A stretch of 64,000 nucleotides of DNA, taken from the NCBI GenBank assembly GCA_036387415.1, contig DASVTU010000033.1, forward strand, positions 372,001-436,000, in the 5' to 3' direction. Position numbers and translations under genes: made by a program. This document shows positions 1-7,826 of the stretch, in pieces (position 1 is the stretch's first letter; each line of letters opens with the position of its first letter). This DNA is from DASVTU01 sp036387415 (GTDB lineage: Bacteria > Acidobacteriota > Blastocatellia > Pyrinomonadales > Pyrinomonadaceae). The notes beneath the pieces were generated by a model. The model was not told the origin of the DNA and ran no database searches. It worked only from the letters and a program-made list of their open reading frames with translations.

Positions 1-204
1 CGCCGCCACGACGGCGACGATGGCCGTCCACATCAAGTTGCGACGGTTGACCATGCGACGCCAATGCCGACGCGCGGCGGGCGAGGCCGACGATGGCGAC
101 GGTTCAGCGCCTCCATCCGACGCTTCGCTCGCGGTGGGCGCGTTCTCATCTGTCTCTGGCGTTGACGGGGAGGAACGTTGGTCGTCTTGGTCGTGAACAG
201 GCAT
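1..204 (-). CDS. Membrane-anchored protein, N-terminal fragment
   Basis: The reading frame starts at an ATG read from 204 down and runs off the window start, so the C-terminus is missing. The visible 68 residues begin with an acidic, Ser/Pro/Ala-rich cytoplasmic tail of about 45 residues. An Arg-rich stretch (RRHWRRMVNRR) follows, and then the start of a hydrophobic segment (WTAIVAVVAA), giving a type II membrane-anchor layout. It lies downstream of ribBA in the same direction, 90 bp away. The family cannot be named from this fragment. A periplasmic enzyme or a secretion-type protein anchored by its N-terminus is possible but not shown. Confidence 0.6.
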   Translation of the reverse strand, partial: MPVHDQDDQRSSPSTPETDENAPTASEASDGGAEPSPSSASPAARRHWRRMVNRRNLMWTAIVAVVAA

Positions 205-222
205 AAAACTCTACGAGGGATG

Positions 223-302
223 CGATTGATTCATTGATTCATCAGATTATTGAGTCATTGATTAAATCAGGCAATGCGTCAACGACCCGATTCGTCAATG
301 AA
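223..302. repeat. Degenerate GATTCATT-type inverted repeat between ribBA and the next gene
   Basis: The tract contains two copies of ATTGATTC, then TTGAGTCATTGATT, and ends in an imperfect inverse (GATTCGTCAATGAACC) that reaches the ribBA stop codon. It is the weakest member of the intercistronic repeat family and shares words with the elements at 26291-26354 and 43371-43463. The period is nearer eight than seven here. Confidence 0.45.
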
Positions 303-1464
303 CCATTTTCCTGCTGTTTTCCGTGTGCGTCGCGGGTGAGCCGAGTGGTTGGCTTCCGACGATTTCCAGTTCAAAGCCTTCGAGCGCCGAAACCTTCGGC
401 GGGTTATTCGTCAGCAGAACGATGCGTTTCAATCCCAACTGATGCAGGATTTGCGCGCCGACGCCGTAGTCGCGATTGACACCGTAGCCCGTCGTGAGGC
501 TCGCCTCCGCGAAGTTGAGGCCGCGCTCCTGCATCAACGCGTAGGTGCGAAGTTGGTGAACGAGGTCGAGGTTGTGCTGGTTTTGACGGAGATAAAGCAC
601 GACGCCGCGACCTGCGCCCGCAATCTTTTCGAGCGCGCTCTGAAGTTGATGACCAGCCTCGCCGACGAGCGCACCGAAAACCGAAAACGTCACGTTCTCC
701 GTATGGACGCGCACCAGCACAGGCTCCGGCGTCGTCACGTCGCCCATCACCATCGCCAGATGCACTTCGCCGTTGACGACATTCTCGAACGCGACGGCGC
801 GAAAACGTCCGTAGACGGTCTGCATCTCTGTCTCCACGGCGCGGCGCACCAGCATCTCCTTGCGTATGCGATAGCGTACGAGGTCGGCCACCGAGACGAT
901 TTTCAAGTTGTGCTTGCGCGCGAATCGTTTCAACTGCGGGAGACGCGCCATCGTGCCGTCGCGGTTCATGATTTCGCAGACGACGCCCGCCGGATAGAGT
1001 CCGGCGATGCGCGCCATGTCGATAGCGGCTTCGGTCTGTCCGGTGCGGACGAGCACGCCGCCGTTCTTGGCGCGTAGGGGAAAGATGTGGCCGGGGCGCG
1101 CGAGGTCTTGCGGGCGCGTCTGCGGGTCAACGGCGGTCAGGATGGTGGTGGCGCGGTCGGAGGCCGAGATGCCCGTGGTGACGCCCTTGCGCGCTTCGAT
1201 GGAGATTGTGAATGCCGTGCCGAGATAGGAAGTGTTGTCAGCGACTTGCATGGTCAGTTGCAGTTCGTCGCAACGTTCTTCCGTGAGCGGCATGCAGATG
1301 AGTCCGCGCGCGTGCGTCGCCATGAAATTGATGATTTCCGGCGTCACTTTCTCCGCCGCGCAAACGAGGTCGCCCTCGTTTTCGCGGTCTTCGTCGTCCA
1401 CAATAATAATCATGCGACCGTCGCGAATATCTGCGGCGGCCTCTTCGATGGAAGCTAGCGACAT
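295..1464 (-). CDS. ribBA: RibBA-type protein: intact DHBP synthase, degenerate GTP cyclohydrolase II half
   Basis: 389 residues in the two-domain RibBA layout. The N-terminal half (about 1-200) is 3,4-dihydroxy-2-butanone 4-phosphate synthase, which makes the four-carbon riboflavin precursor from ribulose 5-phosphate. The acidic loop DDEDRENEGD (23-32), GISASDR (98-104) and RPGHIFPL (123-130) are all present. The C-terminal half (about 205-375) has the GTP cyclohydrolase II fold but no cysteine at all. The usual HSEC is HTEN (254-257), the CDC pair is missing, and RQEGRGIG is replaced by RQNQHNLD (293-300). LTNNPPKV and RDYGVGAQIL remain. Zinc binding and GTP hydrolysis are therefore unlikely, and a separate RibA would be needed. 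The gene lies downstream of riboflavin synthase and the APP1-like gene. No clear Shine-Dalgarno site precedes the ATG. Confidence 0.93.
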   Translation of the reverse strand: MSLASIEEAAADIRDGRMIIIVDDEDRENEGDLVCAAEKVTPEIINFMATHARGLICMPLTEERCDELQLTMQVADNTSYLGTAFTISIEARKGVTTGISASDRATTILTAVDPQTRPQDLARPGHIFPLRAKNGGVLVRTGQTEAAIDMARIAGLYPAGVVCEIMNRDGTMARLPQLKRFARKHNLKIVSVADLVRYRIRKEMLVRRAVETEMQTVYGRFRAVAFENVVNGEVHLAMVMGDVTTPEPVLVRVHTENVTFSVFGALVGEAGHQLQSALEKIAGAGRGVVLYLRQNQHNLDLVHQLRTYALMQERGLNFAEASLTTGYGVNRDYGVGAQILHQLGLKRIVLLTNNPPKVSALEGFELEIVGSQPLGSPATHTENSRKMVH

Positions 1465-1611
1465 CGCTTTTTCACACTTAGACAGACAGAAATCTAACAG
1501 AACGGGGGAGATAGGAAGTCTCGCTTATGTTACCCGAAAGTCTCTCTTTTGGCGACTCGGTGCAACAATCCCGAATCCCGACGCGCACGCCTCTCTCCGC
1601 CCGTCCTTTTT

Positions 1612-2760
1612 TCAATCAAACTGCGAGACGCCGCGCACCACTGTCGGCGCAGGAATCACCGTCATGCCTTCAAGCCGCGTCGAGCCGGGTTTATCTCTCT
1701 CTGCCACCACGTCGCGGATGATTATCTCCTGCACCTGCGACGGAAATGTTTTCCTAATCTCGCGGAAAACCTCCGGGTCTTTCTCGCCTGAATCGCCAAT
1801 CAGGATGAACTTTCGCTGCGGCAGGTTTTGCAGCAGACGCGTAATCTGCCCGACCTTTTGAACGAGCGTCGCCTCGTCGCCCGCCGCGAGATTCTTGAAG
1901 TCCTGCCAGCTATCAGGGACGAGCAGATTCTTCCGCACGTTCTTCATGTGGAATGCGCCTTCGGGAAAACCGGTGTCGCTGATGAGAAATTTGTCGAGCA
2001 GATGAAACATCTGCCACGGGCTGCCGGAGACGTAGTGAAACATCGGATGGCCGCCGAAGGCGCGGTAACGTTCGAGCATCCCCGGCGCGGGCACGTACGG
2101 ACGCACGAAGGCGTTTCGCAAAACCACTTTGACTCCGGCGGGCACTTCCGTAATCTTGATGGTGTCGTCGATGTCCGAGACAATCGACAGCCCCTCCGAC
2201 TCAAGCAGACGAGCCTTGCCTTTGCCCTCGAAGCCTTCCGCGATGGCCTTGAACTTCAACCAACCCGAAGCGGAATTCTGACTGGCTCTCAACGCCTCGG
2301 CTTTCTTGAGGGGAAGTTCGAGGTCGTGTTGAATGAGGCCGTTGAAGTCGGTCTTGCCGGGCAGTGCGTAGAGTCTATCTTCGGGGTCGTCGTCGAATTT
2401 CAGACTGACGAATTCGCCGGAGTCGTCGTCGGCGAGAAAGTGCTTGATGCGCGTGCGGAGTTCGCCAATCTCGGACGGTTCGAGATGCATGTCTCTGACG
2501 AAGATGCCAATCACTTCGTCGCTCACGGGCGCGCGACGCGCCTTGTTGACCCAGACGCGCATCGGAATAACCCACGCGCTCTTATCCGCGTTGAGATAGC
2601 CATACGTCGGATAGACGACCACCTCCTTGTCTCTCTTTAAGCCGCGCACGGTTCCCTCCAATTTATCTTTCCCCGCTTCCATCGCATCGTCTAACGTCTC
2701 TTTGACATCTTCCAATCCATCTTCAACTGTGTCTTTGATTTTTTTGAATAGGTCTGACAT
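1612..2760 (-). CDS. APP1-type phosphatidate phosphatase domain protein (DUF2183)
   Basis: 382 residues. I chose the ATG at 2760 because a GGAGG sits six bases before it; a GTG twelve bases further upstream would overlap that site. The first 40 residues are amphipathic and charged (DLFKKIKDTVEDGLEDVKE), a likely membrane-associating helix. The APP1 catalytic domain follows: DIDDT at about 196-200 is the HAD-like DxDxT nucleophile motif, then a VSGSPW segment and LIGDSGEKDPE near the C-terminus. Yeast App1 is a Mg-dependent phosphatidate phosphatase; the bacterial members are mostly uncharacterised, so the substrate is inferred. It has its own leader between ribE and ribBA, so its link to flavin synthesis is probably only positional. 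Confidence 0.85.
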   Translation of the reverse strand: MSDLFKKIKDTVEDGLEDVKETLDDAMEAGKDKLEGTVRGLKRDKEVVVYPTYGYLNADKSAWVIPMRVWVNKARRAPVSDEVIGIFVRDMHLEPSEIGELRTRIKHFLADDDSGEFVSLKFDDDPEDRLYALPGKTDFNGLIQHDLELPLKKAEALRASQNSASGWLKFKAIAEGFEGKGKARLLESEGLSIVSDIDDTIKITEVPAGVKVVLRNAFVRPYVPAPGMLERYRAFGGHPMFHYVSGSPWQMFHLLDKFLISDTGFPEGAFHMKNVRKNLLVPDSWQDFKNLAAGDEATLVQKVGQITRLLQNLPQRKFILIGDSGEKDPEVFREIRKTFPSQVQEIIIRDVVAERDKPGSTRLEGMTVIPAPTVVRGVSQFD

Positions 2761-2917
2761 AGAAACCTCCACTCGTCAAAAGAGCGTGAGTTGCTCTCTA
2801 AGGTTTTAGAAGTTGCCGGAACGAAACGGAGCAGCGGCAAACGTTGACGGGCATTTGCGCCGACCCGGCGGCGAGATACAAAGTCGTTTCAAGGACTCGA
2901 ATGCGAGGAAGTGAGGC

Positions 2918-3577
2918 TTATTTGTAACCCAAGTCTGCGAGTTTTTCCATAGTCAGCCCAGACGCGCGCTCGTCGCTTTGGCCTCTCGCGCCGACAGACA
3001 TAATCCGCTCGACGTACTTGGCGATGATGTCGGCTTCGAGATTGACCGCATCGCCTGAGCGCAGGTGCGAGAGATTGGTTGCCGCCCACGTCTTCGGGAT
3101 GATGGCGATTTCAAAATGTTCGTCGGCGAGCGCAGCCACCGTCAGACTAATGCCTTCGACCGCGACCGAGCCTTTGAAGACCAGATACCGGGCGAACTCA
3201 GCAGGGTATGCGATGCGTACCGTCCAAGAGCCGCCGTGCTCCTCCGCGCCGAGGAAACGCCCGCGACCATCGACGTGTCCCTGCACGATGTGGCCGCCGA
3301 GACGCGTCGCGGGCGTCACCGCACGTTCGAGATTGACGACGGAACCGGCGCGCAAATCGCCGAGCGTCGAACGCTGCAAAGTCTCGCGCGAGCCGTCCGC
3401 CGCAAACGAATCGCCACGCACATCGAGCGCCGTCAGGCACACGCCGTTGACGGCGATGGAATCACCCTCCGCCGTGCCCGCCGTCACTGTCCGCGCCTCT
3501 ATCGTCAGACGCACGCCCTCGCCGCGCCGCTCAATGCTGCGGACACGACCGAGTTCTTCGATGATGCCTGTGAACAT
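2918..3577 (-). CDS. ribE: Riboflavin synthase alpha subunit
   Basis: 219 residues, normal for the family. It dismutates two 6,7-dimethyl-8-ribityllumazines into riboflavin and the pyrimidinedione precursor. Two tandem lumazine-binding domains are visible. The first starts MFTGIIEELG and contains DSIAVNGVCLTA; the second starts HIVQGHVDGRG (about residue 97) and contains GSVAVEGISLTVA. The gene begins 42 bp after cmk and is probably co-transcribed with it. I looked for an FMN riboswitch upstream and saw none. No lumazine synthase (ribH) is present nearby. Confidence 0.95.
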   Translation of the reverse strand: MFTGIIEELGRVRSIERRGEGVRLTIEARTVTAGTAEGDSIAVNGVCLTALDVRGDSFAADGSRETLQRSTLGDLRAGSVVNLERAVTPATRLGGHIVQGHVDGRGRFLGAEEHGGSWTVRIAYPAEFARYLVFKGSVAVEGISLTVAALADEHFEIAIIPKTWAATNLSHLRSGDAVNLEADIIAKYVERIMSVGARGQSDERASGLTMEKLADLGYK

Positions 3578-3619
3578 AACAGTTTTGCTTGGTCGCTTTC
3601 GCTTCGCCTGTTTGCTTCG

Positions 3620-4303
3620 TCAATCGTGCGTTGACGGACGCTCGCGGACGACTTCAAGCATGCGCCGGAAAACATCTTCGATGGCGAGGTCGGTGGTGTC
3701 GATGACGAAGGCGTCTTCGGCGATGGCGAGCGGTGAATCGGCGCGTGTCGAATCGCGTCGGTCGCGTGCGTTGATGTCGGCAAGTGTGTCTTCAAAAGTC
3801 TGGTCGCGTTCGTGCACGCGTTCTTCGTCGTAGCGACGCCGCGCGCGTTCTTCGGGCACGGCGGTGATAAAAAATTTCACGTCGGCATGGGGAAAGACGA
3901 CGGTGCCGATGTCGCGCCCGTCGAGCACGACGCCGCCGTGTGCGCCGAGTTCGCGTTGCCGCTCGACGAGTTCACGCCGCACGCCGGAGATGGCGGAGAC
4001 GACCGACGCCGTGTGTCCAATCTGTTCCGTGCGAATCTTCTCCGACACGTCCTGCCCGTCGAGCGTCACGCGCAGAGAATCGGGGTCACCCTCCAATTTA
4101 ATCGAAGCACGACGCGCCACTTCGGTCACCGCCGCCTCGTCCGCCGTGCTCACGCCGGATTGGGTGACGGCGAGCGCCACCGCGCGATACATCGCGCCCG
4201 TGTCGATGTAGAGCAATCCCAACTCGCGCGCCAGCAAACGCCCAAGCGTCGATTTGCCTGCGCCCGAAGGGCCGTCGATAGCGATAATCATCGGTCTGGT
4301 CAT
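3620..4303 (-). CDS. cmk: Cytidylate kinase
   Basis: 227 residues. It phosphorylates CMP and dCMP with ATP in the cytoplasm. The P-loop GPSGAGKS lies at 11-18, YIDTGAMYRAVAL follows, and LDGRDIGTVVFP and the Arg-rich lid (EERARRRYDEERVHERD) match the CMP kinase family. The start codon is preceded by TTTCCGAACC rather than a Shine-Dalgarno site, with a heptad repeat arm just upstream. It sits between the threonine aldolase and riboflavin synthase genes, all in the same direction. Confidence 0.95.
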   Translation of the reverse strand: MTRPMIIAIDGPSGAGKSTLGRLLARELGLLYIDTGAMYRAVALAVTQSGVSTADEAAVTEVARRASIKLEGDPDSLRVTLDGQDVSEKIRTEQIGHTASVVSAISGVRRELVERQRELGAHGGVVLDGRDIGTVVFPHADVKFFITAVPEERARRRYDEERVHERDQTFEDTLADINARDRRDSTRADSPLAIAEDAFVIDTTDLAIEDVFRRMLEVVRERPSTHD

Positions 4304-4312
4304 GGTTCGGAA

Positions 4313-4520
4313 AGTAGTCAGTAGTCAGCAGTCGGTAGTCAATGGAAAAGTATTTCGCCGTGTCGCTCAAGCGGAGATTGTTGTCAGTAGAGGAGCATTT
4401 CAATCTCGTTCGTCAATAGCTTATAGAAAAACAGTCGGCACGTTAGCTGATAGAAAAATTACTCTGTAGCGTTGCCCGCGCAGTTCTTCTACTGACTACT
4501 GGTTACTGTCTACTAACTAC
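4313..4520. repeat. Heptad inverted-repeat element between ltaE and cmk
   Basis: Four tandem heptads AGTAGTC, AGTAGTC, AGCAGTC, GGTAGTC (4313-4340) face CTACTGA, CTACTGG, TTACTGT, CTACTAA (4489-4516) across a 148-bp spacer. The second set extends into the last five codons and the stop of the threonine aldolase gene (4503-4505). The first set ends nine bases from the cmk start codon. The words are shared with the element at 22842-22994. Confidence 0.85.
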
Positions 4521-5552
4521 TTTTTTCAGTGCCTTGAGCGCGGTGTCAACGTCTTCGCGCGAAACGTCGTAGTGCGTCACCATGCGGATTGATGTGCCGA
4601 AGCCGGAAGCGAGCACGCCGTGTTCGTGTTGCAGACGCGCGCAGATTTCGTCGGCGGCGAGGCCGGTATCCGACACGTTGAAGATGACGATGTTGGTGAC
4701 GACGCGTTCAGGGTCGATTCCGACGCCGCGAAGTTCTGCGACGCCTTCGGCGAGACGACGAGCGTTTTCGTGGTCAACGTGGAGGCGCGGCGGCGTCTCT
4801 TCGAGCGCGACGAGCGCAGCGGCAGCGAGCACTCCGGCCTGTCGCATCCCGCCGCCGAGGAGTTTGCGCCAGCGACGCGCCTCCGCGATAAAGGGACGCG
4901 AACCCAACAGCATCGAACCGACCGGAGCGCCGAGTCCCTTCGACAGACAGAACATCACCGAATCGACCGGACGCGCCAGCGCCGCGACTGATTCATCCAA
5001 CGCGGCGGCGGCATTGAAGATGCGTGCGCCGTCGAGATGGACGGGAATCGCCTTCGCGTGCGCGCGTTCGCAAATCTCCTCTGTGCGTGCGCGCGAAAGG
5101 AGCGTGCCGCCCGCGAGGTTGTGCGAGTTTTCGAGTGAGATGAGTCCCGTCGGCGCGACGTAGTAGGCCGCGTCGCTCCCATGAATCGCCGCTTCAATCT
5201 CCGCCCAACCGAGCGCGCCTGTCCCTTCGGCGCTCTTGATGGGGCGCGCGAGCGTGCCGGAGATGGCCGACATCGCCGCCATCTCGAAGTTGAAGATGTG
5301 GCCGCGTTCTTCGATGACGACTTCCATGCCGGGGCGCGTGTGTAGTTTGACCGCAATCTGATTGCCCATCGAACCCGTCGGCACAAACAACGCGGCCTCC
5401 TTCTCAAACATCTCGGCGGCGCGTTCCTGCAAACGGTTCACGGTCGGGTCTTCGCCGTACACGTCGTCGCCGACTTCGGCCTCCGCCATCGCACGACGCA
5501 TCGACGCCGTTGGCTTCGTCACCGTATCACTACGAAAATCTATCAGTCTCAT
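4503..5552 (-). CDS. ltaE: Low-specificity L-threonine aldolase
   Basis: 349 residues from the ATG at 5552, where the canonical N-terminus MRLIDFRSDTVTKPT begins. The open frame continues upstream to 5744, but that stretch overlaps hemW and is unlike the family. It is a PLP enzyme that cleaves L-threonine and allo-threonine to glycine and acetaldehyde. Visible family features are GDDVYGEDPTVNRLQ, PTGSMGNQIA, the HLDGARIFNA aspartate/arginine segment and the PLP lysine in FCLSKGLGAPVGS. Its last residues (VVSRQ) are encoded within a heptad repeat arm, so its extreme C-terminus may vary between relatives. Confidence 0.92.
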   Translation of the reverse strand: MRLIDFRSDTVTKPTASMRRAMAEAEVGDDVYGEDPTVNRLQERAAEMFEKEAALFVPTGSMGNQIAVKLHTRPGMEVVIEERGHIFNFEMAAMSAISGTLARPIKSAEGTGALGWAEIEAAIHGSDAAYYVAPTGLISLENSHNLAGGTLLSRARTEEICERAHAKAIPVHLDGARIFNAAAALDESVAALARPVDSVMFCLSKGLGAPVGSMLLGSRPFIAEARRWRKLLGGGMRQAGVLAAAALVALEETPPRLHVDHENARRLAEGVAELRGVGIDPERVVTNIVIFNVSDTGLAADEICARLQHEHGVLASGFGTSIRMVTHYDVSREDVDTALKALKKVVSRQ

Positions 5553-5664
5553 AAACGCAAACCCTATCCACTCGCAAGCAAATTTCTCTCGGAACTCATT
5601 TACAAACTTGACGGCGCAGACACCGGGACACAAAGCGACTCGAAAACCAGCAGCATCGCAAACT

Positions 5665-6819
5665 CTACACAAAGGCGGCGAAGACTTCGTTGGATAAGAG
5701 CGCGCCTTCGCGCGTGAGACGGAGCGTGTCGCCGCAAAGTTCAATCAACCCGGCTTCGCTGAAGCGTTCTAGTTCGTCGCGGTAGAGTTCGCGCACGTCT
5801 CTGCCGAAACGCGCGCGGTGCGCTTCAAGCGAGACGCCACGCGCGAGACGCAAGCCGAGAAAGAGAGATTCCGCGCTGGCATCCTGCTCGTCGAGTTGTG
5901 TCGTCTCAACGACGGGGCTTTGCCCTTCTTCGACCAGTTGCGTGTAACGCGCCGCGTCGCGTTCGTTCGACCAGCGCAACGAGTCGCCGTCGAACGAATG
6001 CGCGGAGGAACCGAAGCCATAGTAGGGTGCGCCTGTCCAGTATTTCACGTTGTGGCGCGATTCATAACCGGGCAGACAGAAGTTGGAAATCTCGTACTGC
6101 TCGTAGCCTGCGGCTTCGGCGCGTTCGACCAGCAGACGATACATCTCAGCCGCCGTGTCGGGGTCGGGTGCGCGCCACATGCCGCGCTTGATGTGCTCGG
6201 CGAGCGGCGTCGCTTCGTGCACTTCGAGGAGATAGAGCGAGAGATGCGCGGGACGCAACGCGAGCGCCTCTTCGAGATTGCGCGACCATGCCGCGAGCGA
6301 CTGTTCGGGGAGTCCGGCGATGAGGTCAAAACTGATGTTGTCGAATCCCGCTGCGCGTAGGTCTCGGAGCGTGCGTCGCGCGTCATCAGCCGTATGCGTG
6401 CGACCGAGACGTGCGAGTTCGCGGTCGTCGAAAGTCTGCGCGCCGAAGCTCGCACGGTTGATGCCGAGACGACGAAACTCAGAGAGCACTTCCGGCGTCA
6501 CCGTGCCGGGGTTCATTTCCAGAGTCAGTTCAGCATCGGGTGTGATGCGAAAGTTTCGTTGGAGCGCATCGAGGATGGTGGCGAGTTGTGCGGGCGCGAG
6601 AAGGCTCGGCGTGCCGCCGCCGAAATAGATGGTGTCAGCTTCGTGCGGGAGCGGGAAGCGCGTGTTGTCGTGAGTTGGATGGAAGCGTTCAATCTCGTCC
6701 ACCAGTGCGCGTACATAACGCTCGGCGAGCGCGCCCTCGTAAGCTCCGGTGGCGAAGTCGCAGTAGGAGCAACGCGAACGACAGAAGGGGATGTGGACGT
6801 AGATTCCGGCTCGGCTCAT
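5665..6819 (-). CDS. hemW: HemW-type radical SAM protein
   Basis: 384 residues. The radical SAM cluster motif is C13-x3-C17-x2-C20 (CRSRCSYC), followed by YFGGGTPSLL and LEMNPGTVTPE, typical of the HemN/HemW group. The short N-terminus before the cysteines and a length under 400 fit HemW, a heme chaperone, better than true oxygen-independent coproporphyrinogen III oxidase. Naming is by family, and activity is not shown. It is the first gene of the minus-strand run that continues with threonine aldolase 112 bp later. No purine-rich ribosome site is seen before the ATG. Confidence 0.9.
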   Translation of the reverse strand: MSRAGIYVHIPFCRSRCSYCDFATGAYEGALAERYVRALVDEIERFHPTHDNTRFPLPHEADTIYFGGGTPSLLAPAQLATILDALQRNFRITPDAELTLEMNPGTVTPEVLSEFRRLGINRASFGAQTFDDRELARLGRTHTADDARRTLRDLRAAGFDNISFDLIAGLPEQSLAAWSRNLEEALALRPAHLSLYLLEVHEATPLAEHIKRGMWRAPDPDTAAEMYRLLVERAEAAGYEQYEISNFCLPGYESRHNVKYWTGAPYYGFGSSAHSFDGDSLRWSNERDAARYTQLVEEGQSPVVETTQLDEQDASAESLFLGLRLARGVSLEAHRARFGRDVRELYRDELERFSEAGLIELCGDTLRLTREGALLSNEVFAAFV

Positions 6820-7156
6820 GACGGTGAAAGATGTCGATAAAAAAGCGAAACGGGATTATAGCACGCCCGTCGCACGCGTCGCTGCGGGCGACGCGTGCGG
6901 AACCGAGCGACGGCGCAGGGTGTGTATGATTTTTTGATAGGCGCGAATTCGATGTGTGATAAGTTGATGCACTCTATTCGTTTGAAATCATCAAATTAGT
7001 TGGATTTTCAACGGTTGTCCTGCGGCATAAATTTTGATACAAATATCGGCAACCCTCAACTAAGCCGATGAACGCGTCAAGGTTTTTTTAAGACCTTAGC
7101 GGTAGAAAGTCCGCGTTCATAAAACTCACTAACACCAACGTTGGAGGAAAACAACA
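6820..7156. other. Intergenic region between divergent genes, with 12-bp hairpin
   Basis: This 337-bp spacer separates hemW (minus) from the Gly-rich gene (plus). It holds a perfect 12-bp inverted repeat, CGCACGCGTCGC at 6871-6882 and its complement at 6888-6899 with a 5-nt loop, followed by about 200 bp of AT-richer DNA. Promoters for both genes must lie here, but I could not assign convincing -35/-10 pairs. Confidence 0.6.
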
Positions 7157-7570
7157 ATGAGAGAAGATGAAAGCACTGGTGGCGGTAGTAGCGGCAGTGG
7201 CGGCGGAGGCGGCGGCGCTGGTAGCGGCGGCGGCTCGACCGGAGGCGGTGGAGGCGCAGGCGGCGGCAGTGGTTCCGGTGGCGGCAGCACTGGTGGAGGC
7301 ACTGGTGGTAGCGGCGGCACTGGTGGCGGTGGTGGTACTGGTGGCGGCACTGGCGGTGGTGGTTCGACCGGCGGTGGTGGCGGCTCCACAGGTGGTTCGA
7401 GCGGTGGCGGCGGCGGTTCATCCAGCGGCGGCGGCTCAGGCAGTGGTGGTTCGAGCGGTGGTTCGAGCGGCGGCTCAGGTGGGTCCGGCGGCGGCAGTGG
7501 TTCGGGCGGTGGCTCCGGCTCCGGTGGTAGCGGCGGTGGTTCCGGTTCCGGCGGTGGCAGCGGAAGCTAA
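7157..7570 (+). CDS. Gly/Ser/Thr low-complexity protein
   Basis: 137 residues. After MREDEST the protein is made only of Gly, Ser and Thr with two Ala, as irregular runs such as GGGST, GGSGG and SGSGGG up to the stop. A strong site (GGAGG, nine bases before the ATG) supports translation. Third codon positions alternate freely between T, C and A in this frame (GGT/GGC/GGA, AGT/AGC), as expected if this frame is the selected one. There is no signal peptide, membrane segment or anchor. The leader (TTGGAGGAAAACAACA) resembles that of the Gly-rich gene at 28920. Function is unknown; a flexible or structural polymer-like protein, or a remnant of a larger Gly-rich protein, are both possible. Confidence 0.7.
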   Translation: MREDESTGGGSSGSGGGGGGAGSGGGSTGGGGGAGGGSGSGGGSTGGGTGGSGGTGGGGGTGGGTGGGGSTGGGGGSTGGSSGGGGGSSSGGGSGSGGSSGGSSGGSGGSGGGSGSGGGSGSGGSGGGSGSGGGSGS

Positions 7571-7663
7571 CGCAAACAACTTGACTGACTGACACGAACT
7601 ACTTGACGCGACCGCGTAGTCGCGCTAACAAAAATCCGGCGACCCCATAGTCGCCTAAAACGC

Positions 7664-7702
7664 AGGGCGCACGTTGTTGATAGAATCAACAACGTGCGCC
7701 CT
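7664..7702. terminator. Strong bidirectional terminator hairpin
   Basis: A perfect 18-bp inverted repeat (7664-7681 and 7685-7702) with a 3-nt loop is followed by CTTTCTTTT. It lies between the convergent Gly-rich gene and the dipeptidase gene. Two short hairpins (GCGAC...GTCGC and GGCGAC...GTCGCC) precede it at about 7608-7655. Confidence 0.85.
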
Positions 7703-7826
7703 CTTTCTTTTGCCTTTGCTCGCGCGTCCGTCCGTTTGTGTCGTGCTTTGTCGTCTGCGCTGCGTGGCGCGACATGGTGTTTTGCTTCGCTTATTTTGGA
7801 AGCCGTTTTTCGCGTCCACGGCGTCT

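Noticed and set aside
3577..3620. FMN riboswitch upstream of riboflavin synthase
   Set aside because: Only 42 bp separate it from cmk and none of the RFN conserved blocks is visible.
7167..7592. Ala/Val-rich frame starting MKALVAVVAAVAA, like a signal peptide, overlapping the Gly-rich gene
   Set aside because: Ribosome-site spacing and third-position variation favour the Gly/Ser/Thr frame; the signal-like start is a by-product of GGC/GGT repeats.
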